This document shows, in pieces, positions 31,309 to 39,848 of a stretch of 64,000 nt of DNA. The stretch is from Chrysophaeum taylorii. Lineage: Eukaryota; Sar; Pelagophyceae; Pelagomonadales; Pelagomonadaceae. How positions within the stretch are numbered: position 1 is the first letter of the stretch; each line of letters opens with the position of its first letter. The notes beneath the pieces are model-generated. The model made no database searches, was not told the DNA's origin, and was given only the letters and a program-made list of their open reading frames with translations. Location of the stretch: contig JAQMWT010000377.1 of assembly GCA_029834535.1 (NCBI GenBank), positions 1-64,000 on the forward strand, in the 5' to 3' direction. The translations under genes were made by a program, and so were the position numbers.

Positions 31309-32769
31309 ATGGTGAAAAAGAAGGGCAAGTCGAAGCGGACGACGCTCAAGCAAAAGTACAAGATCGAGAAGAGGGTGAAGGAGCACCATCGGAAGGCGAA
31401 GAAGGAAGCGAAGCGGAAGCAGCGACTGGGGGGCGCCCCCCCCGTGTTGAAGAAGGCTCGGGACCCCGGGATCCCGAATGCGTGGCCCGGGAAGGGCGCG
31501 TTGCTCGAGGAGATCGCCAAGGCGCGGGCCGCCAAGACGGAGAGAAAGGGTAGTAGTAGTCTGCGCGAGATGGTGTCGAGCGCGCAGGAGCGCGCGGCCG
31601 CGTTCTCCTCGGACGATTATTCCAAAAAAGACTCGGAAGAAGCAGCCCGCGACGCGATCGCTGCTCAGGACCGGACGGGCCGCGCTTACGGTCGCGAACT
31701 CGGCAAAGTTATCGAGATGTCGGACGTCGTGCTGGAGGTACTGGACGCCCGCGACCCCGCCGGGAGCCGGTCTGACCTCGTCGAGCTACGGGTGGCGCCG
31801 CCCAAGAGACTCGTGCTCGTGCTCAACAAGGTCGACCTCGTGCCGCGCGACGTCGCCGCCGGGTGGCTCGACGCTTTAAGGTCGGAGGGCCTCGCCGCGG
31901 TCGCCTTCAAGGCGACGACGGCCGACGATGCGAGCGCTGCGGCCGACGGGCTTCGCGACGCGGCCGTCGCCGTCAAGCACGGCGCGGCCGCCGTCGGCGT
32001 CGACGCGCTTCTTCAACTCCTCAAAAATTACTCGCGGAGCGCGGCCGCGGGAACATCCAAGGCCTCGCTTGTGGTCGGGGTCGTCGGCTTTCCGAACGCC
32101 GGAAAGTCATCGCTCATCCGGTCTCTCGCGGGCGCGAGAGGGGCGATGACCTCAAAGCGCGCCGCCGGCGTCTCCGCGACGGCCGGGTCGACGACCTCGC
32201 TCCGCGAGATTCGCATCGACTCAAAGCTCACGCTCGTCGACAGTCCGGGGGTCGTGCGGGTCGGGGGGTCGTCGCTCGCCTCGCTCCTCCTGCGCGGCGC
32301 TATCGAGGCCTCGGACGTCGACGACCCCCGAGCGGCCGCGGCCGACCTCGTTTCCCGCGCCCCCGAACGCGCCCTCGTGCTCCGCTATAACGTGGCGGCC
32401 TACGGAAACGACGCGCGCGCCTTTCTTGTGAGCGTCGCGAGGGCCAGAGGCAGGCTCAAGAAGGGGGGCGTGCCCGACCTCGACGCCGCCGCCAGGGACG
32501 TCCTCAAGGACTTTGCGCGGGGACACGTCAAGTTCTACGTCGAGCCTCCTCCCAAGCCCGACCACTCCGCCGACGCGGCCCGCGTCGTCGCCATCGACGA
32601 CAACGAAGCCCTCGCCGTCGCCGACGACCCCACCACCGACCTCGCCGCGAGCCTCGACCGCGGAGCACTCGACCTCGGAGACACCACCACCACCACCACC
32701 AAAGTGGTGGATGTGGCTTACAGCTTTGCCGAGGACTTCACCTACCCCCCCAGCGCAGCTTCTTCCTAA
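31309..32769 (+). CDS. GNL3/nucleostemin (Grn1)-type nucleolar GTPase
   Basis: 486 codons. It starts with a very basic GNL3/Grn1 N-terminal domain (KKKGKSKRTTLKQKYKIEKR; coiled, nucleolar targeting). The circularly permuted YlqF/YawG GTPase follows: the G4 motif NKVD at 173-176 comes first, then G1 GFPNAGKSS at about 260-268, and G3 DSPGV at 311-315. The pattern VLEVLDARDPAGSRS just before G4 is also typical. These GTPases act in 60S ribosomal subunit maturation and export. The family signature DARDPxGxR is intact, so it should be functional. The end is Thr-rich (ACC)n, then AYSFAEDF. Confidence 0.88.
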   Translation: MVKKKGKSKRTTLKQKYKIEKRVKEHHRKAKKEAKRKQRLGGAPPVLKKARDPGIPNAWPGKGALLEEIAKARAAKTERKGSSSLREMVSSAQERAAAFSSDDYSKKDSEEAARDAIAAQDRTGRAYGRELGKVIEMSDVVLEVLDARDPAGSRSDLVELRVAPPKRLVLVLNKVDLVPRDVAAGWLDALRSEGLAAVAFKATTADDASAAADGLRDAAVAVKHGAAAVGVDALLQLLKNYSRSAAAGTSKASLVVGVVGFPNAGKSSLIRSLAGARGAMTSKRAAGVSATAGSTTSLREIRIDSKLTLVDSPGVVRVGGSSLASLLLRGAIEASDVDDPRAAAADLVSRAPERALVLRYNVAAYGNDARAFLVSVARARGRLKKGGVPDLDAAARDVLKDFARGHVKFYVEPPPKPDHSADAARVVAIDDNEALAVADDPTTDLAASLDRGALDLGDTTTTTTKVVDVAYSFAEDFTYPPSAASS

Positions 32770-32779
32770 ACCCCCGTGT

Positions 32780-33532
32780 ATGTCGCGAAAAAAGGGCCGC
32801 CGAAGGCGCGGCCCGGGGCAGCGGTGGAGATATCGACTCCTAGCGGTGGCGGTGGGTGTGCTGTGCGTCGTCGCGCCGTACCTCCTTGGACGAAGAAGAC
32901 CACCCAGAGTGTCGAAGCGTCTCGACCGCGCCCTCGCGTGCTTCTCGAGGAACGAATGGACAGAAGCTCTCCCGATTCTTCGCGATCTCTGGGCATCGAG
33001 GGACATCGAACCAGACCTTCGACTCCGCGTCGGCTCGGCCTTGGAACGGACGCTGGTCAACCTCGACAGGTACGACGAGGGCGACGCCGTCGCTTTTCGA
33101 GTTCTCGAGATCGCGCGTCGCGAATACGGCGAAGACGACGCCAGAACGGCAGACGCCAAGACGACGGTCGCGATGTCCCTCCTCGGCATCGCAGGCCGGG
33201 GCATCGATCCGGTCGACGCGATAGACCCCACCGAGAGGGCAATATCCCTCCTCGAGGACGTCGTTTCCGGGCGAACGAAGCTCCTCGGGTCCCGGCACGC
33301 GCTTACGAGAGAGAGTCTCGCGCGACTCGAGACCGCCACGAAGATGCTTTCCATCACGCAAGAAAATGTCGCCGCGATGGCCGCCTCCGGCCTCGAGCTC
33401 CGCAGCTTGGTCGGCGATCAGCTCTACTTCAAAATCAAGGCCGCCATACGGGAGAGCCGAAAAGAGGAGCTCCTCCGCCAACGCCAAGCAACCTCCCCTC
33501 CTAATGTCATCTCGCCGGACGCGACGACCTGA
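32780..33532 (+). CDS. Membrane-anchored TPR-like protein
   Basis: 250 codons from an ATG only 10 bp after the stop of the GTPase gene. A basic N-terminus (MSRKKGRRRRG) precedes one hydrophobic helix (LLAVAVGVLCVVAPYLLG), giving a signal anchor. The rest is helical with kinesin-light-chain-style TPR spacing (LACFSRNEWTEALPILRDLW; LEIARREYGEDDARTADA; GSRHALTRESLARLE). It has no catalytic motif. It is probably an ER or organelle membrane adaptor, but no family can be named. The open frame extends upstream of this ATG over the GTPase gene, which is overlap by chance. Confidence 0.65.
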   Translation: MSRKKGRRRRGPGQRWRYRLLAVAVGVLCVVAPYLLGRRRPPRVSKRLDRALACFSRNEWTEALPILRDLWASRDIEPDLRLRVGSALERTLVNLDRYDEGDAVAFRVLEIARREYGEDDARTADAKTTVAMSLLGIAGRGIDPVDAIDPTERAISLLEDVVSGRTKLLGSRHALTRESLARLETATKMLSITQENVAAMAASGLELRSLVGDQLYFKIKAAIRESRKEELLRQRQATSPPNVISPDATT

Positions 33533-34653
33533 GCGGATCTTCCTTTATTTTTCTGTCTGATATCCGCCTCTTTTTTTCTATATGTTGATGATGGGTAATA
33601 TATAATGCGCGCAACGCGCGGAGACGGTGAAAAGAAGCTTCCTTCCTCGACGGGATGTGTGCCGCTCGGAACCTTGCGAAACAAACCAATCACTCATATG
33701 CAGCAGCAGGAGGAGCGGTAGGGACGCTCCGAGTCGTCGTTCTCCTCCAACTCGTTGTTTCCCGGCTGCTGAAAGAGCGTGTCTGTCCGGAGCGCGAGGA
33801 CGGCTGTAACGGGCTCCTCGAAGAAGGAGTCGGCGGATGACGACCATCCCTTCCTCCTCGACGAGACCAGCCTCTCTCTCCAAGAGGCTCGAAAGTGATC
33901 CCTCGAGGCTTTGGAGAAAGAACCCGGTGTCGTCCAAGTTCGTGGACGAGTTGTTGAAAGACTGGAGTATAAACTCAACTACGTGCACGTCGTGTGTGTT
34001 CAGGTCTAGCCACGTCCAAACATGTTCGTCGCGCACGACATTCGGCCAGAGGACGATTGGCCGAAACAGCCAGCCACACTTGCGTCGCCAAAATTGTCTT
34101 TCTTGACGCGACGTCACAACAAAATGATGCAAGGTTTTCGTGACGAACGCGCCGTCGAATTGGAGCCGTCGAATTGGCGACCCACAACTGTTGAGACTGT
34201 TGTTATTGCTCGGCTCAAAACACCAGCATACGCCGGCGCCAGGAATGTCGCCGCCGTGGCCAGCATTTGATATATCCCTTTGCTGTGCGTCCCACCAACG
34301 GCCAACGTGCCCACCGTGACCTCAACCAACACTTGTGCCCCAGACCGCTCAGGCAGCAGTTTCGCCTAGGGCCTCGACGTTTTTCCTTAAGACTTTCGAA
34401 GAAGGCGGCATGTACTACTACCGACACAAGTATCTCCGGGCGAAATCAACAGCGACACCGACGGCGGCTCTACGATCTACCCGCGGCTCTCTGACGAACG
34501 AACACTCGAATAACGACGGAGTGCGTAGATTTTATATTGACTTGGTTGCAAGAAGCAGCCATAGGTAAGAGCGAGAGTGTCATGAGTTCCACCACAGCGC
34601 ACGGGACGATCTCCACCGTCACGTACGGTGTGGTGGTGGTTCGATGAAATCAA
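33533..34653. other. Intergenic stretch with a possible decayed gene
   Basis: Between 33,655 and 34,270 plus-strand sequence looks coding in alternating frames (ADDDHPFLLDETSLSLQEA, then EKEPGVVQVRGRVVERLEY, then MFVAHDIRPEDDWPKQPAT). The minus strand is also open over much of it, so the signal is ambiguous. It could be a decayed gene or a small gene with missed introns. I recognise no family. The rest holds nothing clear. Confidence 0.35.
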
Positions 34654-34740
34654 TCCTCCATAGTATAGTGGTCAGTATTCCCGCCTGTCAATTATTAATG
34701 CAGAGCGCGGGCGGCTCGGGTTCGATTCCCGATGGGGGAG
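34654..34740 (+). tRNA. tRNA-Asp (GTC) with a 15-nt intron
   Basis: A full cloverleaf can be drawn. The acceptor stem TCCTCCA pairs with TGGGGGA (one G-T pair). The D-arm is GTATAGTGGTCAGTAT. The anticodon stem CCCGC/GCGGG carries the loop CTGTCA-C with anticodon GTC (34,687-34,689). The variable loop is CGGC. The T-arm TCGGG-TTCGATT-CCCGA is perfect and the discriminator base is G. The spliced length is 72 nt, normal for tRNA-Asp. A 15-nt intron (34,691-34,705, attattaatgcagag) sits at the canonical position after base 37. No run of four or more T follows closely, which is unusual for Pol III termination. Confidence 0.93.
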
Positions 34741-35128
34741 TGATTTATCGCACTGGTAGCTGTTAACTAAGTGCGACAGTTAGTAATTAGTGGTGCACGA
34801 TGAGGTACTTCGAATGGCGGCTGAGAGGATAAAAATTCATTTGTGCCGTCCTAATTCTTTTTATGTTATTTACGTTTCGAAGAGAGATCAGTCCCTTGGT
34901 GAAGAACCGTGAATGCTCCAGCGTTAGTCCCTTATTGCCTGAGTGTGACGCGTTCGTCGAAGACACGCCAGCGCACCACCAGCCAGCCAAGTCAGTCGGT
35001 CTTCGGTATTTTTTTACGCGCTGTGTACGTACCTAGCAGCTTCGACGAAATAGTAGGGGACAAAAATCTGTGTGCCTAATAGATAGGGGGCTATAGCTAG
35101 TAGGGGGCAAAAAGCGACCGAGGACGCA
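34741..35128. other. Intergenic stretch
   Basis: The 3' flank of the tRNA and the 3' side of the oxygenase gene. The first T run downstream of the tRNA is at about 34,856-34,861. No gene is seen. Confidence 0.5.
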
Positions 35129-36025
35129 TCAACGACGACGGCGGGGGCGGGTAGTGTGGTCACTCGCGCGTCGTTTTCTTTTGGAAAGACCACCACCAGC
35201 ACCAGGAGCGGGGGGTTGGAAGACGCCGACGGCGAAGCGCTCGGCGCGGTCGGTGCCGCGGCGTACGGGGCGTATGCCGTGCGCGTAGTCGCCCGCGGCC
35301 TGGAAGACGACGACGTCGCCAGCCTCGCCGCACGCGGCGGTCGTCGTCTCTCCAGTCTGAAGATTCTTCAGAAAAAATTCGCCGCCGTCAAAATCGAGGC
35401 CCGGTCTCGAGAGGAGAATCGAGGCCTGTATCGCGAGTTCGGCTTGGTCCTGGTGCGCGTAATTGACGCCACCCTCGCCGTAACGGATCGCGATGAAGCG
35501 CGAGCGCGAAACGGCGAGGGCGTCGAGTTGAAAGGCTTTGGCTACGTCGTCGCGTAGCGCCAAGACCGGAGCGCCGGGCACGAAGTAGGCGTAGGCGCCG
35601 TGTGCGCCGTTGCCGGTCGTCGGCCGGAGCAGCGTCGGGGTCTGCGGGGGGGCGGCGGCGTTTATTTCGGCGAGGACGAGAGAGGCGTCGACGGCGCGGC
35701 GCAGCACGCAGAGGCCCGTTCGACGGAACTCGGCGCGGGCGGCACGCCAATCCACAGGCAGCGGAGGTCGCGACGAAGGGACGAAGGCGCACTGCGGCAC
35801 CACGCAGGGCGCCGCTCGGCTCGCGAAGTTCTTGCCTTCCGGCCAGCACCGCTTGACGGCTGCGCCGAGGGCCAAACGGAAGGCTGTGGTGTTGGTCGCG
35901 ACGTCGCCAGCGCCCAGGGATTCGAGGGCACGCCGGAACACCTCCTGCTTGGTCAGCCCGGGGGCCCACGCCGCCTTGAGGGCTTGGTCGAGTCCGTGGA
36001 GCTTGCGAAGAAGGGTCCCCATCAT
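35129..36025 (-). CDS. 2-oxoglutarate/Fe(II)-dependent oxygenase
   Basis: 298 codons if the Met-Met at 36,025/36,022 is the start; a longer frame from 36,061 is possible. The C-terminal half shows the double-stranded beta-helix of a prolyl-4-hydroxylase-like oxygenase. The iron ligands are H-x-D in NYAHQDQAE (His, Asp) and a distal His in YAHGIRPV, followed by the Arg for 2-oxoglutarate (AERFAVGVF or RRGTDR). GLDFDGGEFFL and GDVVVFQAAGDY are the usual strands between them. The N-terminal ~100 residues are helical and unrecognised. The substrate is unknown (protein, lipid or nucleic acid). Its start overlaps the start of the divergent methyltransferase gene. Confidence 0.78.
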   Translation of the reverse strand: MMGTLLRKLHGLDQALKAAWAPGLTKQEVFRRALESLGAGDVATNTTAFRLALGAAVKRCWPEGKNFASRAAPCVVPQCAFVPSSRPPLPVDWRAARAEFRRTGLCVLRRAVDASLVLAEINAAAPPQTPTLLRPTTGNGAHGAYAYFVPGAPVLALRDDVAKAFQLDALAVSRSRFIAIRYGEGGVNYAHQDQAELAIQASILLSRPGLDFDGGEFFLKNLQTGETTTAACGEAGDVVVFQAAGDYAHGIRPVRRGTDRAERFAVGVFQPPAPGAGGGLSKRKRRASDHTTRPRRRR

Positions 36026-36830
36026 GGAAGAAAGGGTAAGGAAGGTCCTCGACGATGGCACCGCGCGCTGGCTCGCGCACTACGCCGAGACGATTCGAGA
36101 GCGCGAGGCGCGGTACGAGGACGTCGACGTGCGGGGCTTGTTTGGCGAGGACGTCGACGACGACGAGGAGTCCCTCCCCGCGCTCTTCGGCGCGTACCCT
36201 CAGCATTGGCGCGGCCTCGAGTTTTACCTAAGCGATCAAGCCACCGGCCACGGGGATGTCGTGTGGGCGGCCGGCGAACACCTTGCCGCCTGCGTGCTCG
36301 AGGGAAAACTGAGGGTGGAAGGCCTGCGCGTCCTCGAACTCGGGGCCGGCGCCGGCCTACCGTCGCTCGCTTGTTCTCGTCGCGGAGCGACCGTCGTCGC
36401 GACCGACGCCCCCGGCCCTTCGATCTTGTGTCTCGCACTCGCTGCCCTCAACTCCCCCAACCTCCAGGTCCGCCGCCTCGAATGGGGGGAGACGCTCGAC
36501 GCGCCGACCTTTGACCTCGTCCTCGCCGCCGATTGCGTTTACGACGTCGACGCGCACCCGGCCTTGCTGCGAACCATTCGGGAGTCTCTGGGGCCGCGCC
36601 CTGCTCGCGCCGTCATCGCCTTCGCGCTCCACGGAAACGCTAAAGACGCCGACGTCCTCGGATTTCTCGATAAAGCCAGAGATAATAATGCTTTCCGCGT
36701 CGAATACGTAGGCGCCGCGCAACGCGCCGTTTCCGACACTATGCAGGCCCGCTGCTTGATCGACGCCGATACCGACGACGGAAGGAAGCGAAGTCGTGTC
36801 CATACTTATATTCTCCACCCCACCACCTGA
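36024..36830 (+). CDS. METTL21/23-type SAM-dependent methyltransferase
   Basis: 268 codons from the ATG at 36,024 (MEERVRKVLDD). A class I Rossmann methyltransferase: motif I LELGAGAGLPSLAC (about residues 97-110), then ATVVATDAP for the acidic post-I residue, and the family tyrosine motif D/N-x-x-Y in AADCVYDVD (about 170). The short 'HWRGLEFYLSDQATGHGDVVWAAGEHLA' lead-in (about 58-85) parallels the W..E.L. start of METTL21/EEF2KMT-like lysine methyltransferases, which modify chaperones and translation factors. The specific target is not visible. Confidence 0.78.
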   Translation: MEERVRKVLDDGTARWLAHYAETIREREARYEDVDVRGLFGEDVDDDEESLPALFGAYPQHWRGLEFYLSDQATGHGDVVWAAGEHLAACVLEGKLRVEGLRVLELGAGAGLPSLACSRRGATVVATDAPGPSILCLALAALNSPNLQVRRLEWGETLDAPTFDLVLAADCVYDVDAHPALLRTIRESLGPRPARAVIAFALHGNAKDADVLGFLDKARDNNAFRVEYVGAAQRAVSDTMQARCLIDADTDDGRKRSRVHTYILHPTT

Positions 36831-37584
36831 CTCTTTTATTTTTTTCGATGTGAGTTTCTTTAATTTTCTCGATGGGATAGAACGACGACGTCCGTGCTTG
36901 GGGGGTGTTTTTAAAGGTTTAATTAAACTACGAAGGGGGTTGTCTGTCGTGAGCACGAGCGAGTGAGTGGTACTGCCCCTGAAAGAAGGCGGTGGTACTA
37001 AGTATGTACTCAAGTAGAGTCAAAAGCTTGTTACGTTGCGAGAAAGGGGAGATGCGAATGCCAGCGTGCCTCCCTTTTTTTGTCAGCCGGGAGTTCACAC
37101 GCAACAAAAAAACGATAAGGATGATGTAAAGATCAAGAACAAAACGGCGGGGCGCGCGCGCGGCCTTGAGGAAGGGGGGCACCGACCGATTTACCGACCG
37201 ACCGACCGACCGACCGACCTTGGTTATGATTAGAACGCCGATGGATAGTTTTGCCGCTGCTGGCGATGCTGCCACAAATACGTGACGACGTGCGTGGTTG
37301 ACTGTTAGACTAAAAAATATTCTCTAGCCCCGAGCTTGGCGAGGTCAGCAGGGGCAACAAGAACCATTCTTGCGTTGCGGCTTGGCAGAACTCCTTGTCG
37401 CCGCCAAGAAAGTCGGTCACCGCGTGCCTCGGAGCGTGCGACCACCTCTCTATTATTAGCTGCGATTTCCTCTCCTAGGCGCTCTAGAATTCCCACCCTT
37501 CTAATAATAATAACAACAACGTAAAAAAGTTTGACCCTATCCATTTCCGTTGTTGGTGTTGTTGTTCGAGGCAGATGCGTTGCG
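36831..37584. other. Intergenic stretch
   Basis: No gene supported. It contains a (GACC)n run at about 37,187-37,217 and several T/A-rich tracts near 36,835-36,865 and 36,908-36,925 that may be the 3' end region of the methyltransferase gene. Confidence 0.5.
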
Positions 37585-38625
37585 ATGGTGATGGTGCTGA
37601 TGATCCAAGCAGTGATGGCAGGAGGGAGCGAGGTGCGGGTGTTCGAAGAGCCGGTGAACCGCGCGCGCGTGTGCGGCAAGGCCGGGAAGAGACCGACCGC
37701 GATTGATGTGGCGCCGTGGACGCAGCGGAAGATATTTCTGATGCGAATGCGCAAGGCGGCCTCGTCGACGGTGTGCTGCGTGCTCGAGGAGTACGGGCTC
37801 GTCGAAGTTTTGGAGGAGCGGCGACCGCTTAATGCGGTTTGTGTGCCGCGGCCGCTGGTCGTGAGCGTGACTCACCTCCGTCACCCCGTCGAGCGTCTGA
37901 GGTCGGATTATTGGTACGTCGGTCCTGGGAAGCGCACCGGCAACGAGACCGAGGCCTTGTGGTTCGAGTGGATGGGCATGGCGCCACCCCGAAACTGCCA
38001 GTTCACCGCAGGGTGGTATTTCGATAATTACTACGCTCGTAGGCTGTTAGGGTCGTGCGGAGAATGCGACGCGTCGAGGCCTCGCCTCGACGATGACCTG
38101 GGCGAGCTTCATGTCTTTGGATGTGGCGTGCGTTCCGAGGAACGCGACGAGTGTTCGGCGCGCCGCGCTCTCGGCGACGACGATCTCGCTGCCGCACGAT
38201 TGGTCCTCGCTCGCTTCGACGTCGTCCTCGTGCTCGAGGATCTCCGGGCCTCCGTGTTCGCCCTCGTCCGGGCGCTGCACCTCCCTACCGATCTCAGCCT
38301 ATCCCTGGCGGCGCGGCTGTTGACGCTCCGGATCGACCACTACGCTCGCACCAACAATGGAACGAGTGGAAGTAGTAGTAGGCCTCCCGAGGACGACAGG
38401 GTTGGCTTTGGCCGCCGTCACCCGAATCAACTCACGTCGACTCTTCCGCGGGCCGTCAGTTCGGCGCTCTATGCGCGCCATGCCTACGACCTCACTCTCT
38501 GGAATGACGCGAGGGCGCGCATCGCGACGTCGGAGCACCGCAAGCGCACCACCTCATTTTTTCACAACGTCTCGGCGAACTCGCCCGACCTCGTCCCTAC
38601 GACGGCCATGCATTGTGACCATTAA
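37585..38625 (+). CDS. Sulfotransferase-like protein (secretory)
   Basis: 346 codons from the ATG at 37,585 (MVMVLMIQAVMAGG), which gives a signal or anchor peptide. The sequence shows a K-x-A-S-S-T motif (MRKAASSTVCC, 5'-PAPS-loop-like) and then SVTHLRHPVERLRSDYWY, the R-x-x-x-x-R/S...S 3'-phosphate motif typical of Golgi heparan-sulfate/carbohydrate sulfotransferases. WYFDNYYARRLLG and ARFDVVLVLEDL follow, as in that family. The end has N-x-S/T sites. The substrate is unknown; cell-wall or secreted polysaccharide is likely. Its stop (38,623-38,625) overlaps the ATG at 38,625 in the sequence TAATG. Confidence 0.65.
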   Translation: MVMVLMIQAVMAGGSEVRVFEEPVNRARVCGKAGKRPTAIDVAPWTQRKIFLMRMRKAASSTVCCVLEEYGLVEVLEERRPLNAVCVPRPLVVSVTHLRHPVERLRSDYWYVGPGKRTGNETEALWFEWMGMAPPRNCQFTAGWYFDNYYARRLLGSCGECDASRPRLDDDLGELHVFGCGVRSEERDECSARRALGDDDLAAARLVLARFDVVLVLEDLRASVFALVRALHLPTDLSLSLAARLLTLRIDHYARTNNGTSGSSSRPPEDDRVGFGRRHPNQLTSTLPRAVSSALYARHAYDLTLWNDARARIATSEHRKRTTSFFHNVSANSPDLVPTTAMHCDH

Positions 38626-38819
38626 TGTATAGGGGAAGCTGTGCGCGTGCGCCTCCGCAAAGGAGGTCCGCATGCTCTCGAGCGGCCGCAAAGACGCTTT
38701 TATTGATGTTATCCCCGCCTCGTAAAGTAGTAGTTGCTGTCCCCACTCTCATGCTGTGGTGGGTGCTGGTGGCGATCGACTCGCGTCGCATGCACAAAGA
38801 CCTGCCAAGGAGCACGAGG

Positions 38820-39848
38820 ATGGAGGCGAGACAAGAGCCCAAGGTGGTAGTGCTGGACCTCGACGCGACCGTGTGGACCCCCGAGCTCTACACGCTCCGC
38901 GCGCCCAGGAGCGCGGACGTCAAAGCGTGGCGGCCGCGGTTCGGCGAGGACGTTCGGCTCATCGATGGGGTCCTCGATGTGCTGCGCGGGCTCGCCGATT
39001 CCAAAATGCAGGTAGCCATCGCGTCGCGGACGAGCCGCGCGTCGTGGGCGCGGTCGTTGCTGCGGGAGATCGTGGTGAAGGACGGCGTCACGCTCGAGGA
39101 CCTTTGCGGGCTACGAGTGCAGATATATCCCGGGGACAAGAGCGAGCACTTTCGCAAGATCCGGGAGACGACGGGCGTCGGTTTCGAAGATATGGTATTT
39201 TTCGACGACGCCCTCGAAGGGCGCTACGGAAACTGTCGTCCGATCGCGGCCCTCGGAGTGCTCGCCGTCCATACCCCTAGGGGGTTAACGAGCGAGCGGT
39301 GGAGTACCGCCATCGAGGCCTTTGCGAACGGCGACCGCGGCACGGTTATTCGCGCCCCCGGGGAGGATGACGACGCCCCCTTTCTCGCCGGCGACGCGAT
39401 GCGCTGCGTGTCTATGGCGCTGCCCTTCGCCGCCTTATTGCTCAACGGCGCCAAGACTCTAGAGACTCGCAACTCGCGTATGTTTTCCAACCTCGAGGGC
39501 CAGGACGTTGTCATTCGCGTTGGTCACAGGGACTGGGACGACTCTGAGTGGCGCGCCTTGTACGAGAACGACGACGACCCCCATCTTATGCCGCCCGGCT
39601 TCAAACGAGGCGCGCTCGCGGGCGTCGTGACCGTCGGGAAGACCCTCCCCATCGCCGACGTCGCCGCGCAAGAGGGGTGGCCAGCCGCCGAGCGCGCCGC
39701 GCTGGCCCCGAAACATGCGTGCGGCAAGTTCGCCACCTTTGTTTCCAATCCTCGCTGGCTCAAGACTCCCGTGAAGGGTCCGGGCCGACCCGGGATCTAC
39801 GAGGTCCAGCTTCCGCGCGCCGCCCTCCCCGAGGCGGCGCGACGTTAG
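38820..39848 (+). CDS. MDP-1-type HAD phosphatase fused to an ASCH/PUA-like domain
   Basis: 342 codons from the ATG at 38,820; earlier in-frame ATGs at 38,625, 38,706 and 38,750 are possible. The first half is a magnesium-dependent phosphatase-1-like HAD enzyme. VVVLDLDATVW gives the D-x-D-x-T/V nucleophile motif (MDP-1: DLDYTLW), ASRTSRASWARSLL is motif II (S/T), and MVFFDDALEGRYGNC is the motif III/IV acidic pair. The second half, from about residue 200, reads SMALPFAALLLNGAKTLETRNSRMF...GQDVVIRVGHRDW, the opening of an ASCH (PUA-like) domain that binds RNA or modified nucleotides. MDP-1 removes phosphate from protein tyrosine or fructosamine-6-phosphate in animals. The fusion suggests a nucleotide/RNA repair role, but that is inference. 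Confidence 0.75.
   Translation: MEARQEPKVVVLDLDATVWTPELYTLRAPRSADVKAWRPRFGEDVRLIDGVLDVLRGLADSKMQVAIASRTSRASWARSLLREIVVKDGVTLEDLCGLRVQIYPGDKSEHFRKIRETTGVGFEDMVFFDDALEGRYGNCRPIAALGVLAVHTPRGLTSERWSTAIEAFANGDRGTVIRAPGEDDDAPFLAGDAMRCVSMALPFAALLLNGAKTLETRNSRMFSNLEGQDVVIRVGHRDWDDSEWRALYENDDDPHLMPPGFKRGALAGVVTVGKTLPIADVAAQEGWPAAERAALAPKHACGKFATFVSNPRWLKTPVKGPGRPGIYEVQLPRAALPEAARR

Noticed and set aside
32221-33357. 378-codon minus-strand open frame
   Set aside because: Crosses two convincing plus-strand genes (GTPase end and TPR protein) and has no domain.
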